Below, piece by piece: positions 11,937 through 22,691 of a stretch of DNA of 64,000 nucleotides. Numbering within the stretch: position 1 is the first letter of the stretch; each line of letters begins with the position of its first letter. The stretch is from Patiria pectinifera (taxonomy: Eukaryota > Echinodermata > Asteroidea > Valvatida > Asterinidae), in the NCBI GenBank assembly GCA_029964075.1, contig CM057140.1, forward strand, positions 13,596,643-13,660,642, given 5' to 3'. The position numbers and the translations under genes were made by a program. The notes under the pieces are model-generated. The model was not told the DNA's origin. It saw only the letters and a program-made list of their open reading frames with translations, and did not search any database.

Positions 11937-13088
11937 AAGTCGTCGGATTTTGGATTATGACTGAATATTTTGGTGAGATGGCGGCATCATGACGGACGTA
12001 GCTGAGGCAGCGCCATTGGAATAAGCGCAACCAGCGTGCTCGAATGACACTGAGTGTGGACAAAATATTGGAAAGTGGTAGAGTGAAAATGTGCAATGTT
12101 CTGACTTGCAATACGGGATCCGGGATGTTAAGGGATTTTAACATGTTACGCACGCTTCCGCTTATTTTTAATTGACGGACCAGAAATGAGCAGCAAACCA
12201 TTGGAGAAAACCAGTACTGGAGAGAACAATAAGGTGAACTTTATTTCGTGGCCATCACATAATTATGGCAGGGACTTGTTAAATCTCGTGTAGAACAAAT
12301 TCTGCATTGACGTTAAAATGGAAACTCTGTAATGGGTATGCTTGCATGAGGTTTTAACGCAAACTACATTTTAAGACACTTCCAAAAACGTGAAGTGCCC
12401 CAGCTTGGGAATCAATATCCAAGGCGTGAAAAACAATGTAAATGATACATTTAATTAACATGCTTCTGAAACTAATGTGATTTATGCACTGACCAAAATA
12501 AGCTGCACGAAAATCAAAATTTATACTTTAGCTGAAATTGAGTCTTTAAAGCTGCAATAATTTTTTTTCAGAATCTTATTTAATCTGGAATTTGTGATAC
12601 TTCTACTGATGTACTACCTCACGCAGACGTAAATCTGAAACGTATTTAAAGTTGAAGTGCAGTACTTTATATTGGTAAGAGAGTAAATGAAACGCATTAA
12701 TAATTGTATGGAAGTGAGATATGCAATAATTCTAAGGCACAAGTGGTGAAGATTATGGTATAAAGCAGCAGCTATAATAATAACCATGATATTACTTTGT
12801 ATGAAGATTACATTTAATTCCTGGCAATTAAGGAACTCGAACATAGTTGCCAACAAATCTACATATTGCACTGATTGTCACAAGGCCTCACCTACGAGTT
12901 CTTGTACTTAAAAGCTCCAAGACTTAACTTCCGCTAACTTTACTTCTTCTTTTTTTTTGTACGAGATCGGATTTCTCTTTGAGATACATTTTGTAGATAG
13001 GCAGAGGTTCAAGTGTTTGTTTGAGAATGGTAGCCGACCCTATCGTTTCGTGATAGCTCAGCGCCCTTGCTGTGCAGAATGACCCCAT
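11937..13088. other. Intergenic stretch between convergent genes
   Basis: AT-rich sequence between the plus-strand sulfotransferase gene and the minus-strand RING-NHL gene. It probably holds both 3' UTRs. TTTATT at 12240-12245, which reads AATAAA on the minus strand, is a candidate polyadenylation signal for the RING-NHL gene. No other feature is supported. Confidence 0.5.
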
Positions 13089-15421
13089 CTATCTTTGGTA
13101 CTGCACCAAGTACGCAACGATCCTTGGGTCCCCCTGGTAGCTCACAAACACCTTCCCCCTCACCCCTTGAGAACCCGTGGAGGCCACCCCGACAGGTCCC
13201 GCTACGCCCTGGTGTCGGGACACCTTGGTAGAACCACTACCACTCGTGGTTGGTTTCAGCGTGCCGTCTTCACGGCCGAAAACCAGCAGCGATTTCCCCG
13301 TGGAGTCGAAGATCTGGACGCGCTGGTTGCCCGTGTCGGCTACCATGACGAAGCCGCGGTCGTCGATGGTGAGGCCCTTCGGGTGGTTGAGCTGGCCTAG
13401 GCCGCTGCCGCGAGCGCCCACGGTCTTGACGAACTTGCCGGCAAGGGTAAAAACCTGTAGTGGGGAAAAGAGAAATAAAACATACTCTTCCAGATTCTGT
13501 ACTAAGCATCACGATATGATTTTGAGTACTGAACTTGTAAATTGGTATCCTCAGGTCCACAGAAATTAAACTCTGTTTACAGAAGCTAACTTGATCTGTA
13601 GAAAATAATGAATTCAAAGTATTGGTGAAACGTCACATGCATTGGATTTTGAAATGAAAGATAGTCTTGTCATCTCTTAAAAGTAGAGTGCCTCTTTTAA
13701 ACTATATTATTACCGCAGTCTTAAAAGATGTCGTTGCGACCGGTGAGTTGCCATTTTTGCTGAGCCCGAGGTGCCAGTCTGACTGACTGAGTCTCTGAGA
13801 ATTATAAAGTCCTGGGCCTAGTCTTGTTCATTCCCCAAGTTTGTTTTCATACCTGAATACGGTTGTTATTGGTGTCGGTCACCCAGAGACGGTTATCGGG
13901 GCCGATGGCCAGGGAATGCGGGTACAGGAACTGACCGGGTTCTCGTCCCCTCTCCCCGATCTGCCCCACGAGGGTACCATCCGTCCGGTACATGACCACC
14001 GCATGCGTCTCTTCACAGCAGATATACAAGGTGTCCGAGTCGGAGTCAAGGGCGACGCCAATTGGTCGATGCCCCGCACACGTGATAGTATTGACATCCT
14101 CTCCAGTGTCAATGTCAAGGGCCACTACGCATGCGTTGTCCTTGTCGGTGACGTAAAGATGACGTTGCGGGAGGTCCACGCATATGGCTTGTGGGTTGCC
14201 AAAGTTGGTGAAGATGCCATCGTGCGTTAGTACCCGTCTTGGGGACAGACCCGATGACGTGCACAACCGAACGCAACCGTTGGCTGTGTCCGTGACGGCG
14301 ACCAGACTATCGCGGACCACCACCACGCCGGCCGGACCTAGAATCGATCGCTTCTTCCCGCCTTGGAACCAGCTCCTGCCGAACACCTTCATCTTGTGGA
14401 TATCTCCGTACCCCCGCGGCTTCTTCAGCGTCAAGCTGTCGCTGTTGCTGCGGTTCATGATGACCCTTCCGCCGTTCAAATCGAAGATACTCTTCCTGCT
14501 GCAAATGGTGGAGTCACTGTCGCTCGAGTTTCTGCGAGATCGCAGGGGCGGCACGTAGCCGATTGGAGGAAGACTGTGCGTGTGCCCCAACTTTCGCGCC
14601 AAATCATCGTCTGTGGATACCTGCACGCCAACGTCGACGCCATAAAAAGCTCTCGGCACAGGGCTCTTGATATCATCACTGGCCTTGACGATCTTCAAAG
14701 GCATCTTGGCAGTCTGTTCGCAGATTGTGCTCAGCAACCCGCTGGTCTGCTGTAAGATGGCAACACACTGCCCCCTCATGTGATTCAGCTCAGTGATAGC
14801 AGGCTGCTTCTCGAAATTCTTGAGCCTGCCTTCCACGAAGGAGCAATATTCGCTTGCCCGGGTAAACTCGCACTTGACCCTTGACTGAACTGACGCAGTC
14901 TCCTCCCTTAAGAACTCATCTAGCTTCTGATGCAACAGGCGTCGTCTTTTGCGCAGGAGCCTCAACGCTCCGTCTATCTGTTTGCCATTGCTCATCCCGA
15001 CTAAGTCTTCTTCGGCAGATTGCTGGACACGCTCCCACAGGTCCGTGCACCTGTTGAAATCCTCCACACTGGCTCTGAGCTTGTGGAATTCCGCCTTCAA
15101 GGAGTTCATCTCCTTGGTCCCAGCTCCAGCCCGGCTCTCCTGATGGAAACCAAGCTGCCAGCGCTCTTGGAGCTCCAGCAAGGAAGTGATTCTGGTATCG
15201 TCAGCGAAGCTCCGGACTCCCAGTGCCGGGAGTTGGTGGCTGGTGATGCATTCCGGGCACACGATCTCCCCAGAGCTGGTCTGCCTCTCCATGCAGTCGG
15301 AGCAGAAGGTGTGATGGCAGGGAAGGACTCTGGGCGCCTTGAATCGCTCCTGGCAGATGCCGCATTGGAGGAGTCGGGTTAGGCCTTCCTGCATGACGTG
15401 GATGAAATCGGGCGAACTCAT
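13089..15421 (-). CDS. RING finger, coiled-coil, NHL-repeat protein (TRIM32/NHL-1-like)
   Basis: Predicted RING-type E3 ubiquitin ligase. Two coding exons, 15421-13853 and 13454-13089, join in phase 0 and give about 644 residues. A C3HC4 RING lies at about residues 20-58 (CGIC, then CHHTFCSDC, then CPEC). Residues 90-240 are charged and helical and probably coiled coil. From about residue 350 there are five or six NHL repeats, with typical strands such as LWVTDTNNNRIQVF and VMVADTGNQRVQIF. I find no B-box zinc site between RING and coiled coil. That separates it from canonical TRIM proteins and resembles the NHL-1 type. NHL propellers usually bind RNA or protein partners; the target here is unknown. 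A Ser/Arg-rich linker precedes the repeats. Confidence 0.92.
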
Positions 15422-16463
15422 CTTAGCTCTCTGTGGGCGATCTAATCACAACATGCAGAGCAAAAGGATTTAATCACTTATTTTTTTCTAGGCATATTTG
15501 TTGATGTTTGGTGGTACGTAAACACTTGATGAGATTGCTGCAAGAGCCGCCCCAGCTGTCATGATGCGGGTTTCAACACCGAGGACAAAATATTACACTA
15601 CCTTTTTTAAGCATACATGTATTTAATAACAAAAGCGTTTCATTCGAATGGCATTCACTGCAAAAAACCGCACCTTTCTGTATCAACACTGAATTGTGAG
15701 TAGACAATAAAATTGATCAGCACTTAACATTGTCTACTCGAAAATGGAAACAGGTGGATTTATTGCTCTGTCAAAAATATCGATTTTTCTCCGACAAAAT
15801 AATTAACAACCGCAAGTAATGCATCCAATGCCGTATAGTGATTTCTGTTCACAATGTTATAATAGCCACTCAGAGCAGGTGCATTTGATTAATTATTTTC
15901 ATCAACATATCTGCATACAATTGTTGCGATCGTTTTGGTAAATACATGGCATGTCAAGTGCACGTCACGTACCAATGACAAGAAGGCTATGCAGGGCAGG
16001 TCGTGTGTGGGGAAAGGGGAGGGATACAAGACTGAAAAGAGATACCAATTCAATATTGCAAACGTCTTGGTGCAGTCATTCGATCGGGGGAAACACAGTT
16101 GTTTATAAAATACGTTGGTGAAGGGCAAACCCAATATTGAATTTGCATCATCCCGTCGCAAATTCCATCTTATTGAATAGAGATCATTTTATTTACAAGT
16201 CATAGCTTCGATTGGTATAATTCTAGTGGCTTCGGCTGATTTTACAAAACTACCATACCGTGTGTGCCATGAATCTGTTAAGCAGAAAAGTGCTACAAGC
16301 GAGAATCGACAGAACCAGCTGCAGTCGCTAGCAATCAGTCTACATCACGTGACATTCTGGCTGGCAAAATATTTGTGCTTAGCAATTGTGTTCTGTATGT
16401 TCTAAGCAGCTACATTAAATTGGCGCCTTGTCTTACCTGCAGGTCGTAAATGCAACGCCCAGA

Positions 16464-16496
16464 GAGACTGACTGAAGCTCGACCGCGCGTTTATAG
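16464..16496 (-). promoter_or_regulatory. Candidate core promoter of the RING-NHL gene (TATA plus initiator)
   Basis: On the minus strand TATAAA (16495-16490) is followed about 20 bases later by TCAGTCA (16475-16469), which fits an initiator. A splice donor GCAG|GTAAGA follows at 16437|16436. A short non-coding exon could then splice to CCCACAG just before the ATG (exon from 15430). The upstream sequence (16501-16560) repeats another TATA-like word. Confidence 0.45.
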
Positions 16497-16499
16497 GTC

Positions 16500-17828
16500 G
16501 AGATATAAACAACACTGATGGTCTACTTAGGCACCTCTGTCTTGCACATGAAAAATGCTCATGAACAAAAGTGTGACAATTGTAAGGACCATATTTACCA
16601 ATCAGCGTAGAGAATTGTCAGTACAGGACGGTTTGTCCGTCAATATATCTGATATACTGGAGGAAAATGAAGAGTTAGACACGCACGTAGATCGTTGTTA
16701 TTTTTTAGATGTCTGCTCGCTGACAATGCACCAAATTCGTCACACACAACGGAAAACAATAGACGCGCCCGACACACATCTGTGTCGCTATTGTTCATAA
16801 GATTAACCCGCTGGAGCAAGGTCAAATGCATCTACAATCGTTATTAATTTTTCATCATCGCATGATATAAAGCGATCGATGGAACTAACACATATTAGCT
16901 GCCGCGGGCGTTTTTTTATGGATGGCCGCAAAAATGTGTCTCATTCGATATTGGATTTTACATGTGTTTTGCATTACGATGAGTCAGATTGTATAGTTTT
17001 ATCTTAGCCTATATTTTTCAAAGGACCATAGTATAGTGTATTTGAATGATATGCGGCGATATCGGTGATAATAATTATATGGAAGAACTGTGGACCCGGT
17101 TTACGGCCTCAGTCCTCTTAAAATTATGTTTCGTTTCCTTGGTTAAGGGTCGATTCTTTGACCTTTAACCTCGTTGTTGTGAGCTCAGTGCAAATACCCC
17201 TCCAGTTTTATAATAAAAGAAAACACTAAAAAGAATAAATCTGCTGCAAACTGCTCACTGACTATATACAAATTGAAAAATTAGAGCCGGCCTTTTATTT
17301 CATTTTTAGCAAGGACTTCTTCAGAGGCAAATGCATTTGCCTCTAAAGAAGTCCTTGCTAAAGATGAAGTTGGGCCGCTCTAATTTTTTTGAAAAGAGAA
17401 CATGTAAGGGCAGGCACTGCCGGTATGCCTGATATTCATTGATGACAAAACATTGATCTTCATAATGTAAACGAATTGTTCGCAGTTGATTACTTATCAC
17501 AATCTGCCCTTAAAGGAAAAGTAAAGATTCAAGAGTACATGAATTCATCATGCATGATACGAGGCCTATCATGTCCTTCTTTTCTGGATATTTTTCCCCA
17601 AACCCAAAGGAAGTTATAGGATGTGATTTTAGAACATGTTTCAAACTGTAATATTCCAGACATTAAAGTGCAGGCATCTTGAAAATCTAGCCTTTTTAAA
17701 ATTAATTTCAACTGAATTTGAACAAGTGATCTTGTAAAAAGAGCACTGTATGTACTGCATGCACTGTTAACGTTGAGGATAATATGGACACTTGAGGGCG
17801 CTATTCCGCATTAACAAGCGAATTCAGC
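16500..17828. other. Intergenic stretch between divergent genes
   Basis: Lies between the divergent RING-NHL (minus) and POLR2F (plus) genes. It holds the long palindrome at 17275-17398 and a CTTGAGGGCGCT word just before the POLR2F start. The open frames are short and unsupported. Confidence 0.5.
17275..17398. repeat. Near-perfect long palindrome, hairpin or MITE remnant
   Basis: Centred on AAATGCATTT near 17333. The inner arms TAGCAAGGACTTCTT and AAGAAGTCCTTGCTA match apart from one base near the centre. Pairing resumes outward with TTAGAGCCGGCC against GGGCCGCTCTAA, and runs of A and T extend it. The arms are about 55 bases with essentially no loop. Confidence 0.8.
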
Positions 17829-20800
17829 ATGGCAGACGAAGACGGAGACGTCGACAAGTAAGTGCCCTAAAAAGGCATTTTTACTTTCTTTTGTAGTAAA
17901 TGGTTTTATCTTTCATGGGAGTACCTATTTTAACATGTTTTTGTTCTGTTCGGAAGAATATATATACATTTATTATCATAAATAAAGGGCCGTAGAACTT
18001 GACTAGGACAGACAGGACAGTTTCGGAACTTCGTTTTGCATGCAAAGCGCAATGCACTGTGTGCGCATTATTGGTACATAATCAATTCATTCATTTGTCA
18101 TGTGTACATGTAGTTCGTAGAGCCTGTGTACACAAAGTTCCGTGTACACTAGTCGGCCTACAAAAACTGCTCTTCTAGCTTTTACAAAAATAAACCGGAG
18201 AAATTGTTAAAATAAGGCAGTGGATATTTTGCCGGAGACGGCAAACCTTCAGTAAACGTTAGTTTGCCGGATATGCACTGAACATGCGCAGTTACTGTTT
18301 TGTATAAACAAGATGGGAATCAGACCATTTTATAAATTTTCGACTTTTTTCCTTAAAAAAAAAATCCTCCACAAATCTGAAAAGAAAAAAAAAAAAAGTA
18401 ATATAAAATAATAAAATTATTAAAAATTAATAAAATAAAAAAGAAGAATATTCTTATTTATTGAAACAAAAAAAAACCTTAAAATGGGGTCAGGGTCAAC
18501 GGGACATCCTACATCCTATCTTAAAGAGTACAGCGCCTCCTCTGTTGATATGGGATGCCCGCACCAAACCTTTAGTAACGTGTTTGCCGGCGTACAAAAA
18601 AAATATAATACTAGTTCAAGTAAATTATGGCTTTCTTGCATTAGGCCTAACACAATGATTTAGGCCTACTTGATTTAACTAGGACTAAGGCCAAAAAAAA
18701 AAATAGTTCTGCTTCCGATTACATGCCTTTCAAAAATTTTTTTATGCAGATTGAATGGGGTATTCAATTATATGCGAGTTTTAGCCTGAACTATTTCTAT
18801 TGCACTAGCTATACACAATGGCATTATGTCTTCTAAATTGGCCTGCGCACGGCCGGCGGTGGGTCAGCCACGTGATTATACCGTGCGTGCGTGACGTGAC
18901 CGTGAGTTCGAAGTTATATCGCGCGAAGCCTTTAAATTGAAATTTTCTTTTTAAAAAGCGAAAAAGAAATAAGAAAAAAAAAAAAATACAAGCATTTTGG
19001 AATAAATAAAGTAATTTGTTCAATTTTTTTTTTTTTTTTTTTTTTTTTGAATTATTTTTTTTTTTTAGGGTCGCAGCCTAAAAATAGGGTCGGTCGGGTA
19101 ACCGGAAGCAGAACTATTCTTTTTTTTGGCCTAAGTAGTAAGTTAAAGTGGGCCTACTGCACCGTGGGAGCTCAGTTTCAATGCTGGGCACTATCACTGT
19201 TTAAGAACAAGCCTTAATTTTTGACATCTGTCTCATTTTCTCATTCTATGATAGTTTCGATGATGGCTTTGAGGATGATGTGGACGATGAACCCTTGGAG
19301 GATATGCAAGATGTCGAGGTAAAATCAGAAGGCAATGGATAAAACTTCAAGATTTAGAATTTTAAAAAAAATCTAAAGAAACTTTGATAAAATCGATTAC
19401 CCAAACTTAGATTTGAAACCAAAACATTGGTCTGTCTTCAGATCTGTCTTTGACAAATCTTTGAAATGGAGATCAACCCCATTCCTCTCAAACGCTTCCA
19501 TGAGGACGACTGTAAACTGATTACGTACCCCTTGACTGTGTATTGTGTCATACTAGCTTGAGTTGAAAATTACTATTTTATTTTTTGTTCAATATCAGGA
19601 GGAAGGAGTGGAGAACATCGAGGTTTTACCAGCAGGAGAGGGACAGCAACAGACGGCAAAGATTACCACCCCTTACATGACCAAATATGAACGGGCCAGG
19701 GTGCTGGGCACACGGGCACTGCAAATAGCGTATGTACAACTATCGTTTATGCTGGACCCAAAAAGGGCCATCCTAACTGAGTCACTAACCGACTGACTGA
19801 CTCCCCGAGTCCTTAACCCTAACTTCATAGCATGATTAACTAGGAACCATATCCATCCTGGTAAATTCCAACACCATATGGGAACTGCACACACATATTT
19901 CTGACTTTGATTCTTGAGGTGTGCCAACCTAATCCAAAAGACTGTCAGTTTTGGGGTACTGTACCCATCCTGACAGATTCCAACAAAACATGCCATGGGG
20001 GTTTGATGGGTTGAGTTCTGTTAGGGTTAACTGAGACTTTGGGTCTAGCTCAAATTGGCAAGTCTAGTATTTAGTTTAACCATGGCATTTGTCCTGAACC
20101 AACATACTTTTTGTAATCACTCTATACTCAATGCTGTTTTACAACTTGTTTCTCTGTTTTCAAAACTTGCTGCTATTCGATTCAAACCAGACAACCGATC
20201 TTAGATAGTCGGTGGTTCAGTGGTGAAGATATCTGCAGTAGTAGGCAGAAGGTTGTGGGTTCGACTCCCATCCAATTTATATTTAATAAGCTTTTAATAT
20301 TGAATTTTGCCCTTCACCAACAATTTTTTTTTTAAAATTTATAAACACTGTATACTCAGTGTTGTCCCTGGTGATTGTGAGGAAAAACTTCACAAACTAC
20401 TCGGGTGGGAATTGAACCCACGACCTACAGCCTACTAGTGCAGACAACCAATATTGACTTTACATCACTCCAACGCAAAATACGATCTTATAGATAGTCA
20501 CAAGCTTTGTCACAATTTTTTTGGTTAAGTTGAGCTACTAAAGAATGATCTATTGGTTTCTGGCAGAATAATTGATGTTGGAGAATTTTGGAAGGTTCTT
20601 AGCGAAAATGGAGTAAGCCTTAATATATGGAGTACCGAAGTGTGACGTCATTTAGAACCAGAAAGTGTAGTGCAAACGAATGGAGTACGCGCGCGTGTTG
20701 ATTCACAGGCTGAATCACGCGCTAATGTCTTTCACACACATTTTGTGCGCGTGACGTATTCACTTCGGTACTCCATAAAGGAGTTTCTTGGATAAAATAT

Positions 20801-21002
20801 CAATTTCGGGTTTTCTTGTATCGATTTCTTTTCCAGGATGAATGCGCCAGTCATGGTGGAGTTGGAAGGCGAGACGGACCCCTTACAGATTGCCATGAAG
20901 GAACTCAAAGCCGGGAAGATTCCCATCATCATCCGACGCTACCTGCCAGATGGGAGCTACGAAGACTGGGGGATTGAAGACCTGATCATTGACACGTCTT
21001 AG
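17829..21002 (+). CDS. POLR2F: DNA-directed RNA polymerases I, II and III subunit RPB6 (RPABC2)
   Basis: Small shared subunit of the three nuclear RNA polymerases, needed for enzyme assembly and stability near the clamp. Four exons: 17829-17857, 19255-19318, 19599-19729 and 20837-21002. They join in phase to give 129 residues, against 127 in human. The N-terminus is acidic ([10 protein letters not shown], then a run of D and E), as in the family. The conserved core follows, with [20 protein letters not shown], and the near-invariant C-terminus includes [19 protein letters not shown] and ends DTS. The start is set by the family N-terminus. Intron 1 holds a ~450 bp inverted-repeat element. Intron 3 holds an inverted SINE pair and a MITE. 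It converges on MYCBP. Confidence 0.97.
18690..19135. mobile_element. Element with terminal inverted repeats in POLR2F intron 1
   Basis: The left end, around 18691-18740, reads AAGGCCAAAAAA, a run of A, then ATAGTTCTGCTTCCG. The reverse complement of 19095-19130 reads AGGCCAAAAAAAA then GAATAGTTCTGCTTCCGGTT. So about 40 bases are inverted around a 350 bp AT-rich core with poly-T. The type is unknown and no target-site duplication is resolved. Confidence 0.6.
20204..20285 (+). mobile_element. tRNA-derived SINE head
   Basis: Contains an A-box-like word (TGGTTCAGTGGTGA) and a B-box (GGTTCGACTCC) at tRNA-like spacing. The ends do not pair as an acceptor stem, so it is a SINE head and not a tRNA gene. 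A second copy in the opposite orientation follows directly. Confidence 0.6.
20286..20455 (-). mobile_element. tRNA-derived SINE, minus orientation
   Basis: On the minus strand it carries the B-box GGTTCAATTCC, then a body with ACAACACTGAGTATACAGTG and a tail TTGTTGGTGAAGGGCAAAA. The same body and tail recur at 31250-31400 (minus) and 31430-31560 (plus). Confidence 0.65.
20626..20777. mobile_element. MITE with 17 bp perfect terminal inverted repeats
   Basis: Begins TATGGAGTACCGAAGTG and ends with its exact complement, CACTTCGGTACTCCATA. Subterminal TGACGTCA/TGACGTA words and GC-rich internal stretches (ACGCGCGCG) follow. A TA at each end would fit a TA target-site duplication, as for Tc1/mariner-type MITEs. 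It lies in POLR2F intron 3. Confidence 0.82.
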
Positions 21003-22691
21003 CACCGACTCCATAGATTTAATTTCAAAAGAAATAATTTAGCCATTAGTTTCTGCACCACGCCAAACCACCTAGCCTGTGACCTTTGAACTTCCCCAGC
21101 ATGGTATAGTTTCATGAATTCATCGAGGATTATTACAGCGTTATACAAATGCTGATGAGTGACCAAGACCATTTGAGTGAGAGAGCCCCACACTATTAGT
21201 GGTGTTGGACTCTGCTGGTGTGTTTCCATTTAAAAAATAACAGGTGGTGTTAAAAGTGAGCAGATGTGGTGAAATTAGTCGGCTTTGTTCTTTTGTCTGG
21301 GTCATGTGACCTGCTGCAACTTGATGTATCTCTTTTACAATATTGACGTGTTCACATTTTAAACTTGTCTGCAAAGCCGACTTCTCAGGTTTTTTTTGTG
21401 ATTTATAACTTTTGTCCCTGCCAAATTGATGATGAAAAGGAATCGTCCACCACCAAGCTTCCAAACCAACCCTGTACATAGTTCGACTGACGAATGTTCT
21501 CGACAACTTCCCCCTCGGTTCTTCAAAATCAGCTCCTGTCCAACCACACTATCCTTTTAATGTAGGAAAAACATGCCATTGTGGTAGTTTTAGTTTTAAT
21601 CGTGAATTGTATTGTGATCAGCTTTCCCAATAAAGAAAAACTTTGTACAAAAATCAAACAAATTTCAAAGCCTGTTATTGTGGGTATAATTTATCTTTTT
21701 TTTTTAATACAAACACACGGGAAAAGGTTTTTAACACAGAATGTTCAGTATTCTAAATTAGTCATACTGGTTAATGAAGCCTGTAAGGTGGTAGATATTC
21801 TGCAAAAAAAATATGGGGAAAATAACATCTACCTTAAAAGTCTCTTTGATGAAGTTTAATAAATTACTTCAGAATTGTGGTTTTGCTCAAGTTATATCGG
21901 AGCTGCGTTCAAAAGATTTTCTTGTTTTACACAAATCTTAAAAATAATTTGGAAACGGCACAAATAGCCTATGAATCATTATGAGATCCAACAAAGTTTT
22001 CTCTTCTACATGAACTCAATTCTTTTAAATATACACAAATTATATACACAGCATAATCATGATATGCAACAAGACAATGTATCCACACTGAAGAAACTGA
22101 ACATTTTGAAAAATAAAGGAAAATACACCTCCATCGGGGATGACAAATATCAGCTTTTGTTTACAACTTTTGAGTGAAGATAAAGTAAAATCTACAGATA
22201 TGAAAAGGTGAGATTTACACATAAATTTGGTACTTGTAGTGTTATATGTTTTCAGATGGAAGACCACTAGCTAAAAACTTCAGTGACGAGGAACTATTTT
22301 GCCAAAACTGAATAAAAACTTTTTAAGTTTTATCCCTAGGGTGCCGTGTGAATACACTTGGTGCCATCCAATTTTCCTTGTGATTGAGAGAGGGCACTTT
22401 TTGGCGATAAGATCGGTCCTGGTACTGTACAGATTGACCAATTGGGCCTTGGAAATGGCAAAGATTAAAAAGCAAATATGCTTTTGTTTTCGCAGATCAC
22501 TCATGTACAGTGTTGCTGCTTACTTAGGGTTCACTCCGAAGAAAAAAATTACAAAAATGCTCAGCAGAAAATTTGTGAAATACAAGCAACCCTTTCTATG
22601 TGAACATCATGAGCTATTTCATCTGCTAAGCGCATCGATGGAATCTGGCACTTAATGGGATAAGTCGGTTGAGAGGCTTCCTGGACGCGAT
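21003..22691. other. POLR2F 3' UTR and spacer to convergent MYCBP
   Basis: No coding gene is supported. The first ~630 bases read as the POLR2F 3' UTR up to the AATAAA at 21629. The rest is AT-rich with short random frames. Confidence 0.5.
21629..21634 (+). terminator. Candidate POLR2F polyadenylation signal
   Basis: AATAAA about 630 bases after the POLR2F stop, preceded by TTGTGATCAGCTTTCCC. It is the first canonical signal downstream of the stop. A second AATAAA near 21860 is an alternative. Confidence 0.5.

Noticed and set aside
20204..20275. tRNA gene
   Set aside because: A and B boxes are present but the ends do not pair as an acceptor stem, and SINE sequence follows.
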